Counted from the first letter of the stretch, positions 22,479 through 32,638 are shown. The stretch is DNA of 35,083 bases from an uncultured Clostridia bacterium (GCA_934122235.1 CAKOWE010000014.1:1-35083), one strand, 5' to 3'. Numbers and translations: made by a program. Notes: a model not told the origin generated them from the sequence alone.

Positions 22479-24008
22479 TTATTCAACTATACTGTTATCA
22501 TTTGCATTGTTTTTTATACTAGTATTAGTATCATTATCATTTAATGTATTATTATAATCTTGTAATGTAGAATCATTGTTGTTTTCACTTATTGTGTTTC
22601 CTGTTGATGTTTCAACAGATGTATCATCTTCAGTTGAAGACGAATTATCTTCGTCACTTTGCTCTTGTGCTTTTTCTGTTGCTTCTATATAACTTTCCAA
22701 TTCATATGCACTATTTCCAAATTGAAGATAATATTTTTCTTCCCCACTTACCATTTCAGAATATACCTTATCAAATACACATGCAACAAGTAATTTTCCT
22801 TCAGAACTTATTACTCCATATTTTCCGCCTTTAGAAACAATAATTCCCTCAAACTTATCTATAAGTAAAATATTGCTCTTTCCATTTTTACTATCAACAT
22901 AACCTAAACCATCTAGATTAAAATCACATATAAGTTCTCCTTCAATGTTAAAGAATCCCCATTTTTCTCCCTTTTTTACAGGTATACATTTATCATATAA
23001 AATCTTGGCATTTTTTATGTCGTCATACTTAAATAAAGATTTATCTACTCCCAATTCATCATATTCTACATATAAATTGCCTCCAAGTACTTTTCCATCT
23101 CTATCTAATACACCTTTTTTATCATTCTTCTCTGCATAATATAAATTGTTTATACTGTCTAATACTTGTATTTTATCATATTCAGGTTTTATTATTTGAG
23201 TTCCATCTTTTGATAGCACACCATATTTATTATCACCTTTTACAATAAATTGTTGCAAATTCTCTACAAAAGTTATTTCTTCATATTTTATATCTAAGTA
23301 TGTTTGTTTACCGTCTAAAGAAATTACTCCATATCTAGGATTACCTTTAACCATACCTTTAGCTACAAGCATTCCGTATATAATAGTTTTCTTGTTAACA
23401 AAATTCTCATCTAGTCCTTCTACATTAGAATATTCTTTACCAGTTGCTTTACCATTGTATGTATTATACAAATTTGACAATGTAGTTATTGCTATCTGGT
23501 TAGTTCCTTTATTGTATGTAACAATTGTATTACATCCTATCATTAAATCTGAACTCAAACAGTATAGCTTGCCATTATTTTCTTTGACAGGTTCTGTAAT
23601 ATTAAATTCTGCATATTGTTCATTACCATCATTTAATATTTTATAAATTTTGTTCTTTCCTAATTCATATACAGCACTTTCATCATCATTTTCTAATGAA
23701 CATGTTGTATTGTTTTGAGAATATTCTTTATGACCACCTTTATAATATCTATATCCTATTAAACTCGCAACATCTTCTAAAGACACATACAATTTATTAT
23801 CATTAAAGATAAATACATCTTCTTTAAATTGAGTTGCATTTCCATCCACTACTAATGTTAATTTTTGTGGTGTCATACTACTATATAAAACAAGCAGAAC
23901 TAATAATAATATTAATAAGATAAATGATGCTATTAAGCCTATTAAAATATATTTCTTCATTTTTGAATTATTAGGCTTATTACTTGCACCTAAGCTATTT
24001 ATTTGCAT
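22479..24008 (-). CDS. Membrane-anchored WG-repeat protein
   Basis: 509 residues from the ATG at 24008; a TTG two codons earlier (24014) is also possible because AAAGGA is only 5 bases before it. A membrane anchor lies at about 20-45. A copper-amine-oxidase-N/stalk-like segment (KLTLVVDGNATQF, YVSLEDVASLIGY, about 50-95) follows. Then at least five WG-type repeats occur: RYGVISLDGK, KYGVLSKDGT, KKGVLDRDGK, KWGFFNIEGE and KYGVISSEGK. The last 70 residues are Ser/Thr/Asn/Asp-rich and probably disordered. WG repeats form beta structures of unknown partner. The gene follows tgt closely and could be in the queA-tgt operon, though a functional link is not evident. Confidence 0.75.
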   Translation of the reverse strand: MQINSLGASNKPNNSKMKKYILIGLIASFILLILLLVLLVLYSSMTPQKLTLVVDGNATQFKEDVFIFNDNKLYVSLEDVASLIGYRYYKGGHKEYSQNNTTCSLENDDESAVYELGKNKIYKILNDGNEQYAEFNITEPVKENNGKLYCLSSDLMIGCNTIVTYNKGTNQIAITTLSNLYNTYNGKATGKEYSNVEGLDENFVNKKTIIYGMLVAKGMVKGNPRYGVISLDGKQTYLDIKYEEITFVENLQQFIVKGDNKYGVLSKDGTQIIKPEYDKIQVLDSINNLYYAEKNDKKGVLDRDGKVLGGNLYVEYDELGVDKSLFKYDDIKNAKILYDKCIPVKKGEKWGFFNIEGELICDFNLDGLGYVDSKNGKSNILLIDKFEGIIVSKGGKYGVISSEGKLLVACVFDKVYSEMVSGEEKYYLQFGNSAYELESYIEATEKAQEQSDEDNSSSTEDDTSVETSTGNTISENNNDSTLQDYNNTLNDNDTNTSIKNNANDNSIVE

Positions 24009-24028
24009 AAGCAATTCATTCCTTTCGT

Positions 24029-25159
24029 TTATTCTTTTGTATATCCGTATTTTTTATAGAACTCATTTTTAAAGTTCAATAAATTATCTCTCTCAATTTC
24101 TATTTTAACCTTTTCCATTAAATTAGTCAAGAATCTTAAATTGTGTATAGATAAAAGTCTTGCACCTAATATTTCATTTACTTTTATTAAATGTCTAATA
24201 TAAGCCCTCGTATAATTTTTACAAGTATAGCAATCGCATTCATCATCAATTGGATTCCAATCTTTTTCATATGTTGCATTTCTAACAACTAATTTTCCCT
24301 TAGAGGTTAACGCTGTTCCATTTCTTGCAATTCTAGTTGGTAATACACAATCACACATATCAATTCCACTCAACACAGCTTCTATCAAATAATCAGGCGT
24401 TCCAACTCCCATTAAATACCTAGGTTTATCTTTTGGCATTAATGGTGTTGTAAAATTTAATATGTCCAAGAATTCTTCTTTAGGTTCTCCTACACTAATA
24501 CCTCCTATTGCATAACCAGGAAAATCTAAATCTATTAAAGCTTTTGCACTTTGAACTCTCAAGTCTTTATAAAAGCCACCTTGTATTATTCCAAACAATC
24601 CTTGTTTTTCTGTATTTTTATGTGCCTCTTTACATCTTGCAGCCCATCTTGTAGTTCTTTCCATAGATTGTTTTGTGTATTCGTATGTTGCAGGATATTC
24701 TACGCATTCATCAAAAGCCATCATAATATCTGAACCTAAATCATTTTGAATTTCCATAGATTTTTCTGGTGACAAAAAATGTGTACTTCCATCTAAATGA
24801 GATTTAAATTCAACCCCTTCTTCTGTTATTTTTCTTAAAGGTCCTAAGCTGAATACTTGAAAGCCACCACTATCTGTAAGAATTGCTCTATCCCAATTCA
24901 TAAATTTATGTAGCCCACCAGCTTCTTTTATTAATTTGTTTCCTGGTCGTAAATATAAATGATATGTATTTGATAAAATTATTTGTGCTTTTACTTCATC
25001 TTTCAATTCTTCTGGCGTTAATGACTTTACTGTTGCCTGTGTTCCAACAGGCATAAACACTGGTGTCTGTATGTCTCCATGTGGAGTATGTATTACGCCT
25101 CTCCTTGCTCCCGTTTGTTTACATTCATGTAATAATTCATATGTTATTGCTTGTCCCAT
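24029..25159 (-). CDS. tgt: Queuine/preQ1 tRNA-guanine transglycosylase
   Basis: 376 residues, normal length. Features: general-acid aspartate in ILTDSGGFQVFSLG (about residue 95), GGISVGEP, nucleophile region SGIDMCDCVLPTRIARNG (about 265-282), and the zinc site CDCYTCKNYTRAYIRHL (about 308-325). Bacterial Tgt exchanges G34 of GUN-anticodon tRNAs for preQ1, which QueA then modifies. It is 10 bases downstream of queA in the same operon. The preQ1 synthesis genes queC, queD, queE and queF are not in the window. Confidence 0.96.
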   Translation of the reverse strand: MGQAITYELLHECKQTGARRGVIHTPHGDIQTPVFMPVGTQATVKSLTPEELKDEVKAQIILSNTYHLYLRPGNKLIKEAGGLHKFMNWDRAILTDSGGFQVFSLGPLRKITEEGVEFKSHLDGSTHFLSPEKSMEIQNDLGSDIMMAFDECVEYPATYEYTKQSMERTTRWAARCKEAHKNTEKQGLFGIIQGGFYKDLRVQSAKALIDLDFPGYAIGGISVGEPKEEFLDILNFTTPLMPKDKPRYLMGVGTPDYLIEAVLSGIDMCDCVLPTRIARNGTALTSKGKLVVRNATYEKDWNPIDDECDCYTCKNYTRAYIRHLIKVNEILGARLLSIHNLRFLTNLMEKVKIEIERDNLLNFKNEFYKKYGYTKE

Positions 25160-25169
25160 ATTTATCCTC

Positions 25170-26192
25170 CTAATATATTAACATAGCATCTCCAAAGCTA
25201 AAAAATTTATATTTTTCTTCAACAGCTTTATTGTATGCTTTCAATATGTACTCTCTTCCAGCTAATGCTGATACTAACATTAGTAATGTTGATTCTGGTA
25301 AATGAAAATTGGTAATTAATGCATCTATACATTTAAATTTATATCCAGGATATATAAATATGCCTGTATCTTTTTCAACTTCTTTAATATATCCATTTTC
25401 ATCTGCAATGCTTTCTAAAACTCTACATGATGTAGTTCCTACAGCTATTACTCTTTTCCCGTTTTTCTTAGCATTATTTACTTTTTGAGCTTCTTTATCT
25501 TTTACATAAAAATGTTCTTTATGCATTTTATGATCTTCGATATTTTCTACTTTTACTGGTCTAAACGTACCTATTCCTACATGTAAAGTTACCTTTGCTA
25601 CTTCTATTCCTTTTTGCTGAATTTTCTCTAATAATTCTTCTGTAAAATGCAATCCAGCAGTTGGAGCTGCACTAGAACCTAGATCTCTTGCATATACTGT
25701 TTGGTATTTATCATTTTCTTCCAAACTTTCTTTTATATATGGTGGTAACGGCATAAGCCCTATTTTATCTAATATTTCATTAAATATTCCATCATACATA
25801 AATTTTACTTTTCTGTTTCCGCCATCAAGTATTTCTAATACTTCCGCTTCTAATATTCCATCTCCAAATATTACTTTTGCTCCTGGTAATAACTTTCTAC
25901 CAGGTCTTACCATAACTTCCCAAATATCTCCTTCTATTTGATTTAACAACAAAAATTCTACTTTTGCTCCTGTATCTTTTTTCCCATACAATCTTGCTGG
26001 AATAACTTTTGTATCGTTTATAACTAAACAATCTCCTGGATTTAAATAATCTATTATGTCTTTAAACACTTTATTTTCTATTGTTTGCTTTTCTCTATTT
26101 AATACCATCAATCTAGCTTCATCCCTTTTATCGTACGGATGTTGTGCAATAAGTTCTTCTGGTAATTCGTAATTAAAATCAGATAATTTCAT
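25170..26192 (-). CDS. queA: S-adenosylmethionine:tRNA ribosyltransferase-isomerase
   Basis: 340 residues, full length. Typical segments are FNYELPEELIAQHP, RDEARLMVL, FLLLNQIEGDIWEVMVRPGRK, SSAAPTAGLHFTEELL and LHVGIGTFRPVKVENIEDHKMH, then LITNFHLPESTLLMLVSAL. QueA transfers the ribosyl part of SAM to preQ1-tRNA to give epoxyqueuosine. The TAAT-ATGA junction with the neighbour and the spacing show an operon with tgt. The RBS is GAGGAGAT before the ATG. Confidence 0.96.
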   Translation of the reverse strand: MKLSDFNYELPEELIAQHPYDKRDEARLMVLNREKQTIENKVFKDIIDYLNPGDCLVINDTKVIPARLYGKKDTGAKVEFLLLNQIEGDIWEVMVRPGRKLLPGAKVIFGDGILEAEVLEILDGGNRKVKFMYDGIFNEILDKIGLMPLPPYIKESLEENDKYQTVYARDLGSSAAPTAGLHFTEELLEKIQQKGIEVAKVTLHVGIGTFRPVKVENIEDHKMHKEHFYVKDKEAQKVNNAKKNGKRVIAVGTTSCRVLESIADENGYIKEVEKDTGIFIYPGYKFKCIDALITNFHLPESTLLMLVSALAGREYILKAYNKAVEEKYKFFSFGDAMLIY

Positions 26193-26215
26193 TTTTATAT
26201 CTCCTCATTATAATA

Positions 26216-27580
26216 TTATTCTTCCTTCATATCATTAATTGCTCTTGATAACGACTTTACTACTGCAATAACATCTTCAATCACATTGTTTGGTTCTTTA
26301 ATAAAAGTTATCTCTTCCGCATTTATAAAATCGCTTTCATGTGCTGGTTTTAATTTGTATACAATTTCATTTAATCCTACATACTTGTTTTGTTTGCTAT
26401 CCCATATCTTACATGTCATATAATCCTTATACCAATTTTTTAACCCTATTAAAGGTTTATGTTCATATCCATATTTTTCATTATCATGTAATGCCGGTAT
26501 TTCATATCCATACTCTTTTAAATCTCTTTCTAGAGAATGCAAAAATTCATGTAAAAACACTTCCTCTGGAAACACGTTTACATATTGATTATATTTATAA
26601 GTATAACTTTTTGAAGTATCATTTGGTAATCTAATATTTGAAAATCCAATTCCATAATAATCCATTCCGCCTAATCCTATCCAATCATAAACAGGAATCT
26701 CTTGAAGCATATCTCCTAATCTTACAGCAACAAAAATATGATCATAATTATCTTGTTTTACATATTCATCAATTATATTTTTTACATCTATTGGATCTAT
26801 ATAATATCCATGTTCTTCATCATAAGAAATAGAAGTAATTGGTTTATCTATTTCTATAATTTTATAGCTCATAGACATTTTATTTTCTGATAAAGCACTA
26901 CAAGTTTGCTTAAATCTTTCCATATTATCCTTCATAGACTCTATATCTTCATTACTCATAGAAAACTTTAAAGCTTTTTTCTCACCATTTTGTTCTATTA
27001 TTACATCTATATTTTTAAATATGAAACAAACCATATTCCAATTAGAATCTTCTGTATAAATTCCTTTTTCCAATTTAAAATCTGAAAACCAGGCTGTTCC
27101 CTTACAATTTTCTCCATTTCCACCTAATCTAAATCCAATATCTACTGTATCATTATTTCTTGAATTAAATATAAATTCTAGTTTTTGCCAATCATTTGTA
27201 CCAGTTATACTTCTTGAAGAATATACCGTTTCTGATAAACATATCTGAGCTCCTGAACTAGATATATCTTTTTGAGGTACTACGTTTTCTGTTTTTACCA
27301 TACAACTTACTTTGTAGGATGTATTTTTTTCTACACTTACTGTTTTATAAAACATTGCATCATTATAATCATTTGACTGCATTTTATAACTATAATTGTT
27401 TGAATACTTTACTTCACCATCTCTGCTAAACTTTGTAACATTCAAATTATATTCTGCTTTATAAAACTCATTAAAATAATTAGCTCTATATACTTTATAT
27501 GCCACAAATAGTATTGTCACAATAAATATTGTAAATATTAAAGTACCTATTTTAGATACAATACTCGATTTTTTACTCAT
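26216..27580 (-). CDS. Membrane-anchored zincin-like protein with carbohydrate-binding-like domain
   Basis: 454 residues. A signal anchor lies at 10-30. Residues about 40-175 look like a jelly-roll of the CBM4/9 kind (DYNDAMFYKTVSVEKNTSYK, WQKLEFIFNSRNNDT, GTAWFSDFKLEKG). A C-terminal metallopeptidase-like region contains VFLHEFLHSLERD, the HExxH zinc motif at 344-348 with E351 and a later H365 (ALHDNEKYGYEH) as possible third ligand. It would act outside the membrane, on the cell surface. I do not recognise a peptidase family, and the gene precedes queA without a visible functional link. The RBS is GGGAGAG before the ATG. Confidence 0.65.
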   Translation of the reverse strand: MSKKSSIVSKIGTLIFTIFIVTILFVAYKVYRANYFNEFYKAEYNLNVTKFSRDGEVKYSNNYSYKMQSNDYNDAMFYKTVSVEKNTSYKVSCMVKTENVVPQKDISSSGAQICLSETVYSSRSITGTNDWQKLEFIFNSRNNDTVDIGFRLGGNGENCKGTAWFSDFKLEKGIYTEDSNWNMVCFIFKNIDVIIEQNGEKKALKFSMSNEDIESMKDNMERFKQTCSALSENKMSMSYKIIEIDKPITSISYDEEHGYYIDPIDVKNIIDEYVKQDNYDHIFVAVRLGDMLQEIPVYDWIGLGGMDYYGIGFSNIRLPNDTSKSYTYKYNQYVNVFPEEVFLHEFLHSLERDLKEYGYEIPALHDNEKYGYEHKPLIGLKNWYKDYMTCKIWDSKQNKYVGLNEIVYKLKPAHESDFINAEEITFIKEPNNVIEDVIAVVKSLSRAINDMKEE

Positions 27581-27639
27581 ATTTCTCTCCCATTTATGTT
27601 TTTACTAATTATCAGAAACAATTTTATATCTTTAAATTA

Positions 27640-27687
27640 GGGCGTAATTAGATAAATTTTTATATAAAATTCATACCAATTATGCCC
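27640..27687. other. Inverted repeat downstream of proS
   Basis: GGGCGTAATT and AATTATGCCC pair around a loop that can itself form an AATTTTTATATAAAATT hairpin. No U-tract follows on the leftward RNA. It may be a weak proS terminator or an RNA processing stem ahead of the zincin gene. Confidence 0.4.
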
Positions 27688-27708
27688 CCAAATATAATAC
27701 TTAAATTA

Positions 27709-29142
27709 TTAATATTGTCTACCCCAAACAACCATTGTGCTAGCCGGTTTTCCGCAACATACACATTTATCACTTAAATGTTCTTGGTTAAATGGTATAC
27801 ATCTTGAATGTGCACCTGTTAATTCTTTAATTTTATTTTCACACTCAACATCTCCACACCACATTGTTTTTATATATCCTTGATTTTCATTTATATTTTT
27901 TACAAATTCATCTAAATTAGTTGCTACGCTTGTTCTTTTTACTAATCTTTCTTTACACATATTGAACATATTTGTTTGTATTTCTTCTAATAAATTTCCT
28001 ATTTTTTCTTCTAATTCTTCCAATTTAACTTCTTGTTTTTCTAAAGTATCTCTTCTAACTATTAATGCTACTCCATTTTCTATGTCTCTTGGTCCTATTT
28101 CTATTCTTATTGGTACACCTCTCATTTCCCAATCATTAAATTTATATCCTGGTGAACAATTATCTCTTAAATCTATATGTGCTCTGTATTTTTCATTTAT
28201 CTTATTAAAGATTTCAGTTGCTTTCTCTGTTACTCCTTCTTTATGTTGGGCTATAGGAACAACAACAACTTGGATTGGAGCTACTTTTGGTGGCAACTTT
28301 AGTCCTCTATTATCTCCATGAGCCATTATAACCGCACCAATTAATCTAGTGCTAGATCCCCATGATGTTTGATATGCATATTCTTCTTTCCCATCTCTAT
28401 TTTGAAATTTTACATTAAATGGTTTAGTAAAGTTTTGTCCGAAATAATGTGATGTACCTGCTTGTAAAGCTCTTCCATCATGCATCAATGTTTCAACTGT
28501 ATATGTTGCAACAGCTCCTGCAAATTGTTCTTTTGGTGTTTTTCTTCCTTGTAAAACAGGAATAGCAAGTAATTCTTCTATTACCTCTTTATATACATCC
28601 AACATTCTTAATGTTAATTCTTGTGCTTCTTTTTCTGTTTCATGTACAGTATGCCCTTCTTGCCATAAAAATTCTCTTGAACGTAAAAATGGTCTTGTTT
28701 CTTTTTCCCATCTTAATACATTACACCATTGATTTGTTACTATAGGTAAATCTCTCCAAGAATTTAACCATTTTGAAAACATTGTTGAGAACATTGTTTC
28801 TGACGTTGGTCTTATACATAATTTTTCCTCTAATTTTTCTTGACCACCTATGGTTACCCAAGCTACTTCCGGTGCAAAACCTTCAACATGGTCTTTTTCT
28901 TTATTTAATAAACTTTCTGGTATCAATACTGGTAAATAAATATTTTTTACTCCTAATTTTTTAAACTTAGCATCTGTATATTTTTGTATATTTTCCCATA
29001 TTTCATATCCATATGGTTTTATTGCTATACATCCTTTGGTATCAGTGTAATCTGCCAAATCAGCTTTTAATACTATATCAGTATACCATTTAGCAAAATC
29101 CTCTTCTATATTTGTTATATCCTTTACAAAATTATTATCCAT
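27709..29142 (-). CDS. proS: Prolyl-tRNA synthetase, short (archaeal/eukaryote-like) form
   Basis: 477 residues from the ATG at 29142 (GGAGG 5 bases upstream). Class II motifs: motif 2 in NQWCNVLRWEKETRPFLRSREFLWQEGH and motif 3 near SSTRLIGAVIMAHGDNRG. A C-terminal extension has CGDVECENKIKE and CVCCGKPASTMVVWGRQY with four cysteines and the terminal tyrosine typical of the ProS type 3 family. There is no INS editing domain, so mischarged alanyl-tRNA would need a separate deacylase. No T-box leader is seen in the short gap to scpB. Confidence 0.96.
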   Translation of the reverse strand: MDNNFVKDITNIEEDFAKWYTDIVLKADLADYTDTKGCIAIKPYGYEIWENIQKYTDAKFKKLGVKNIYLPVLIPESLLNKEKDHVEGFAPEVAWVTIGGQEKLEEKLCIRPTSETMFSTMFSKWLNSWRDLPIVTNQWCNVLRWEKETRPFLRSREFLWQEGHTVHETEKEAQELTLRMLDVYKEVIEELLAIPVLQGRKTPKEQFAGAVATYTVETLMHDGRALQAGTSHYFGQNFTKPFNVKFQNRDGKEEYAYQTSWGSSTRLIGAVIMAHGDNRGLKLPPKVAPIQVVVVPIAQHKEGVTEKATEIFNKINEKYRAHIDLRDNCSPGYKFNDWEMRGVPIRIEIGPRDIENGVALIVRRDTLEKQEVKLEELEEKIGNLLEEIQTNMFNMCKERLVKRTSVATNLDEFVKNINENQGYIKTMWCGDVECENKIKELTGAHSRCIPFNQEHLSDKCVCCGKPASTMVVWGRQY

Positions 29143-29184
29143 AATTACCTCCAAAATTACATTGTTATATTATATTTTAAACTT

Positions 29185-29817
29185 TTATTCTTTAAATTCT
29201 TCATTATTATTTACTTGATCATTCTCTGAACTTTCTATATTATCATTATTGGGATTGTTTTGTTCAACAAAATCATCAATTACAATTTGTTCGTTTTCAT
29301 CTACTTTATAACGCGGTAGTTCCGGTAGTTCATCTAATGAAGATAGTCCAAACATTTTCAAAAATTGATTAGTTGTTTTATATCCTGTAGGTTTTCCTGG
29401 TATATCTAGTTTTCCTGCATCCTCAATCAAGCCATATTCTAATAATTTATAAATTGTACCGTCTGCACTAACTCCTCTTATTGCTTCAATTTGTGCTCTA
29501 GTTATTTTAGGATTGTATGCAACTATAGACAATGTTTCCATTGCTGCTGCTGATATTGTTGGTTTTGCTCTATTATCAAACAATGGATATATGTAATCAT
29601 AATACTCTTTTTTAGTTGTTAACTGATAACAATTATTTATTTTTATTATTTCAATTCCTCTATTTTGGTTTTCATACTCATTCTGTAATACATGCACAAT
29701 TTTTTCTAAATCATCTGCACTTACTTCTAAAATAGACATTATTTCTTCTTGTTTTACTTCTCTTCCTGAAGCAAACAACATAGCTTCTACTATTGACTTT
29801 AATTTTTCTATTTCCAT
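29185..29817 (-). CDS. scpB: Segregation and condensation protein B
   Basis: 210 residues with the two winged-helix domains of ScpB: IEKLKSIVEAMLFASGREVKQ, then AAMETLSIVAYNPKITRAQIE and IRGVSADGTIYKLLEYGLIEDAGK and PGKPTGYKTTNQFLKMFGL. The C-terminal 40 residues are acidic and Asn-rich. ScpB with ScpA and SMC forms the condensin-like complex that resolves chromosome arms. The usual upstream scpA is absent here; the preceding gene is rimO. RBS TGAGGA before the ATG. Confidence 0.93.
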   Translation of the reverse strand: MEIEKLKSIVEAMLFASGREVKQEEIMSILEVSADDLEKIVHVLQNEYENQNRGIEIIKINNCYQLTTKKEYYDYIYPLFDNRAKPTISAAAMETLSIVAYNPKITRAQIEAIRGVSADGTIYKLLEYGLIEDAGKLDIPGKPTGYKTTNQFLKMFGLSSLDELPELPRYKVDENEQIVIDDFVEQNNPNNDNIESSENDQVNNNEEFKE

Positions 29818-29899
29818 CTAATTCCTCACTATATTATATAATACTATATTATTGCATTTATTTTAATTAGTGTCAACCTTACAAATTCCTTTTATATAT

Positions 29900-31210
29900 T
29901 TAGTTTATAATATTTGCAACCAAATCATAATCTTGTTTTTTAATTATTTTACATTTTACAAAATCACCAATATTTAATTTTTTAGTGTTTTCAACATATA
30001 CTACACCATCCATATCTGGTACATCATATTCAGTTCTACCAACATAATACTTACCATCGAATGTAATGTTTTCAATTAATATCTCAAGCTCATTATCCAA
30101 ATATTTTTTTAAGTTTTCATTAGAATTTTGTTGTTGTAATTTCATTATTTTATTATATCTACTTTTTTTGGTCATAGGATGTATTTGATCTTTTAATTTT
30201 GCAGCTGGTGTTCCATCTTCTTTAGAATACATAAAAGTTCCCAATTTATCAAACTTTGTTTCTCCGACAAAGTTTAAAAGTTCATTAAAATCCTCTTCTG
30301 TTTCTCCTGGAAATCCTACTATTAAAGATGTTCTTAATACAACATCTGGAATTTCTTTTCTTATCTTTGATATCAATTCTCTTATTGATTTACCATTACT
30401 TTTTCTATTCATTCTTTTTAACACAGTATCTGATATATGTTGGATTGGTATATCAAAATATTTACATATCTTAGGATTATCTCTTACTAATTTTATTAAA
30501 TCATCAGTTATTGTTTCTGGATAAGCATACAAAAATCTAATCCATTTAAATTCTTTAATATCACTCAACTGTTCTAACAACTCTGCAAGCTTTGATTCAC
30601 CATATAAATCTATTCCATATTTAGTTGTATCTTGAGCAATTACAATTACCTCTTTATATCCTTTCTCAGCTAAAGACTTTGCTTCTTTTAAAACATCTTC
30701 CATTTTTCTACTTATATATGGACCTCTTATGTATGGTATTGCACAATAAGTACATCTATTACTACATCCTTCTGCAATTTTTAAATATGCCGTAGTATTA
30801 CCTGTAGTAACTACTCTATCCATATAATCCAAATAATCTAATGGTTTATTATTAATCTGGGCAGTTATTTCTTCTACCTTTTTCCACATATCTTTATATT
30901 CATCTATTGTCAAAAATAAATCAACCTCTGGTAAGGCACGTGCTAATTCTTCTTTATATCTTTGAACCAAACACCCTGTAACTATTAGATATTTACATTT
31001 ACCTGTTTTTTTATATTGACTCATTTCTAATATAGTATTTATTCCTTCCTCTTTGGCTGAACCTATAAATCCACAAGTATTTATTAATATTATTTCTGCA
31101 TCTTTTGGATCATTCACTATTTCATAATTATTACTTTTAAATAATCCAATCATCATTTCTGTATCTACTAAATTTTTAGAACATCCTAATGATATAAATC
31201 CTATTTTCAT
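29900..31210 (-). CDS. rimO: Ribosomal protein S12 methylthiotransferase RimO
   Basis: 436 residues. The N-terminal MTTase domain has C10 (SLGCSKN), C46 (INTCGF) and C80 (TGCLVQR) for the auxiliary cluster. The radical SAM domain has CSNRCTYC (C149, C153, C156). A C-terminal TRAM domain (about 370-436) ends DFVKCKII. The SLGCSKNLVD start separates RimO from MiaB. It adds a methylthio group to Asp88 of S12. It lies about 80 bases upstream of scpB in the same direction. Confidence 0.95.
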   Translation of the reverse strand: MKIGFISLGCSKNLVDTEMMIGLFKSNNYEIVNDPKDAEIILINTCGFIGSAKEEGINTILEMSQYKKTGKCKYLIVTGCLVQRYKEELARALPEVDLFLTIDEYKDMWKKVEEITAQINNKPLDYLDYMDRVVTTGNTTAYLKIAEGCSNRCTYCAIPYIRGPYISRKMEDVLKEAKSLAEKGYKEVIVIAQDTTKYGIDLYGESKLAELLEQLSDIKEFKWIRFLYAYPETITDDLIKLVRDNPKICKYFDIPIQHISDTVLKRMNRKSNGKSIRELISKIRKEIPDVVLRTSLIVGFPGETEEDFNELLNFVGETKFDKLGTFMYSKEDGTPAAKLKDQIHPMTKKSRYNKIMKLQQQNSNENLKKYLDNELEILIENITFDGKYYVGRTEYDVPDMDGVVYVENTKKLNIGDFVKCKIIKKQDYDLVANIIN

Positions 31211-31318
31211 ACTAATCTCCCATTTTATTTATTTTAGGTATTTATTATATCGCATTTTGTCATATTTGAAAAGTAATTTTATGTTAATTTTATTGAATTA
31301 TTTTTTATAATAATTTAA

Positions 31319-31350
31319 TAAGACCGTAATTTAATAAAATTACGGTCTTA
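31319..31350. terminator. Terminator after the surface-protein gene
   Basis: TAAGACCGTAATTT / AAATTACGGTCTTA is a perfect 14-bp stem with a 4-base loop, 4 bases after the stop codon of the gene at 31355. The T5 tract (CTTTTTAA) is on the rightward strand and A5 precedes the stem on the leftward strand, so leftward termination would rely on the stem plus TTATT. Confidence 0.65.
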
Positions 31351-31354
31351 CTTT

Positions 31355-32638
31355 TTAATAACCTGTTCTTGGTAGCTTTACTTTCTCAGGTGGATTTGGT
31401 ACTTCTGGAATTGTAGGTATTTCTGGTGTTTTAGTATTTTCTACTGTTATTTCTTTTTGTTCATTTAATTCTACTATAATTTGAATTAAATCTTTATTAA
31501 GCTCATATCCTTCCAATGTTTCTATTTCTTGTAAATAATAAGTTCCTGGTATCACATTATTTATTATTACCATTCCTTCTTCATTTGTTTCCACATTTTC
31601 CATTACTATATTTTTATTAACATCTAACAAATTAAATTTTACTCCTGACAATTTTCTCCCTTCGTTATCCTTTTTTATTATTATTAATTTCGTATTATTT
31701 TCTGGATACTCAACAATTTCTTTTATTTTTTCTTGTTTTTCCACTCCAGCCGTCAACACATAACTCTGCATTTGACTAGATGGTGCTTGACCAAAATACA
31801 TTGGATATACATCAACCTTACCTTGTATATTTATTGTAAATTCACCATTGGTTACTAGATTTTTTAAAGGCACTAATATTTTGAATTCTTTACTATTTTT
31901 AAAAATTTTTAATTCATTATTTTTTAAGTCAGTAACAATAGTTCCCATAGGTATGTTTCCTTCTAAGTTTACACTAAATTCAGAAATTTTTTCTTGACTA
32001 TTTAAAGTTATTTTTTTTGACAAATATGTATTATTTATTTCATCTATATTCCACTCCGTTTCATTTAAATTTATAGTGCTATTTTGTGGCAATTTATTAG
32101 AATTTTTAGCACTTTCAACAATTTTTATCATTGCATTATATACTCTCTGACCAGCTTCACCCTCATAAGTATACCACTTAAACTCTCTATTATATAACAT
32201 GCAAAATACAGCTTGTTTTGTTGCCGCATAAGCCTCAAACTCATCTGCACAATTTAGTTCTTGATATGACTTGAATGGATATCCGTTTATAATAGCTCTC
32301 CATACTCCTAATTTGTTATTGTTTATGTTATTACTATTCTCATCAACATAACTTTCTGTAATTTTAACTTCATACGAATTTACGTTAGTAACTCCACCAT
32401 GAAAATAATCTACACAATATGCAGGATATTCTACACCATCCTTATTGTATACTGTATAATATGCTACTATGTCTTGTCCATAATAATTCATTTTTATATT
32501 ATCCAGTGTTTTTACTGAATATAGCAAAACACTCTCACCAATAACAGGTTCATCATTAGCTAATACAGATAACGGCATACAAAACACTTGCATTACAATT
32601 AATATTATTAATAATAATTTTACTGTCTTTTTTCTCAT
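31355..32638 (-). CDS. Secreted thioester-domain/SpaA surface protein ending in LPRTGY
   Basis: 427 residues. A signal peptide lies at 1-28 (basic start, hydrophobic core, SVLA). Residues about 40-165 resemble a thioester adhesion domain: C75 in YPAYCVDYFHGG and Q142 in AATKQAVFCML, a pair that in this family forms an internal thioester able to bind host amines. A middle region of unknown fold follows. A SpaA-like collagen-B domain (about 315-400: GRKLSGVKFNLLD, EEGMVIINNVIPGTYYLQEIE) leads to a proline-rich stalk and LPRTGY as the last six residues. A hydrophobic segment and basic tail normally follow LPxTG; both are absent. A sortase gene lies directly upstream in the same transcript. Confidence 0.85.
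   Translation of the reverse strand: MRKKTVKLLLIILIVMQVFCMPLSVLANDEPVIGESVLLYSVKTLDNIKMNYYGQDIVAYYTVYNKDGVEYPAYCVDYFHGGVTNVNSYEVKITESYVDENSNNINNNKLGVWRAIINGYPFKSYQELNCADEFEAYAATKQAVFCMLYNREFKWYTYEGEAGQRVYNAMIKIVESAKNSNKLPQNSTINLNETEWNIDEINNTYLSKKITLNSQEKISEFSVNLEGNIPMGTIVTDLKNNELKIFKNSKEFKILVPLKNLVTNGEFTINIQGKVDVYPMYFGQAPSSQMQSYVLTAGVEKQEKIKEIVEYPENNTKLIIIKKDNEGRKLSGVKFNLLDVNKNIVMENVETNEEGMVIINNVIPGTYYLQEIETLEGYELNKDLIQIIVELNEQKEITVENTKTPEIPTIPEVPNPPEKVKLPRTGY

Noticed and set aside
29143..29184. T-box riboswitch in front of proS
   Set aside because: The gap to scpB is only about 40 bases, too short for a T-box leader.
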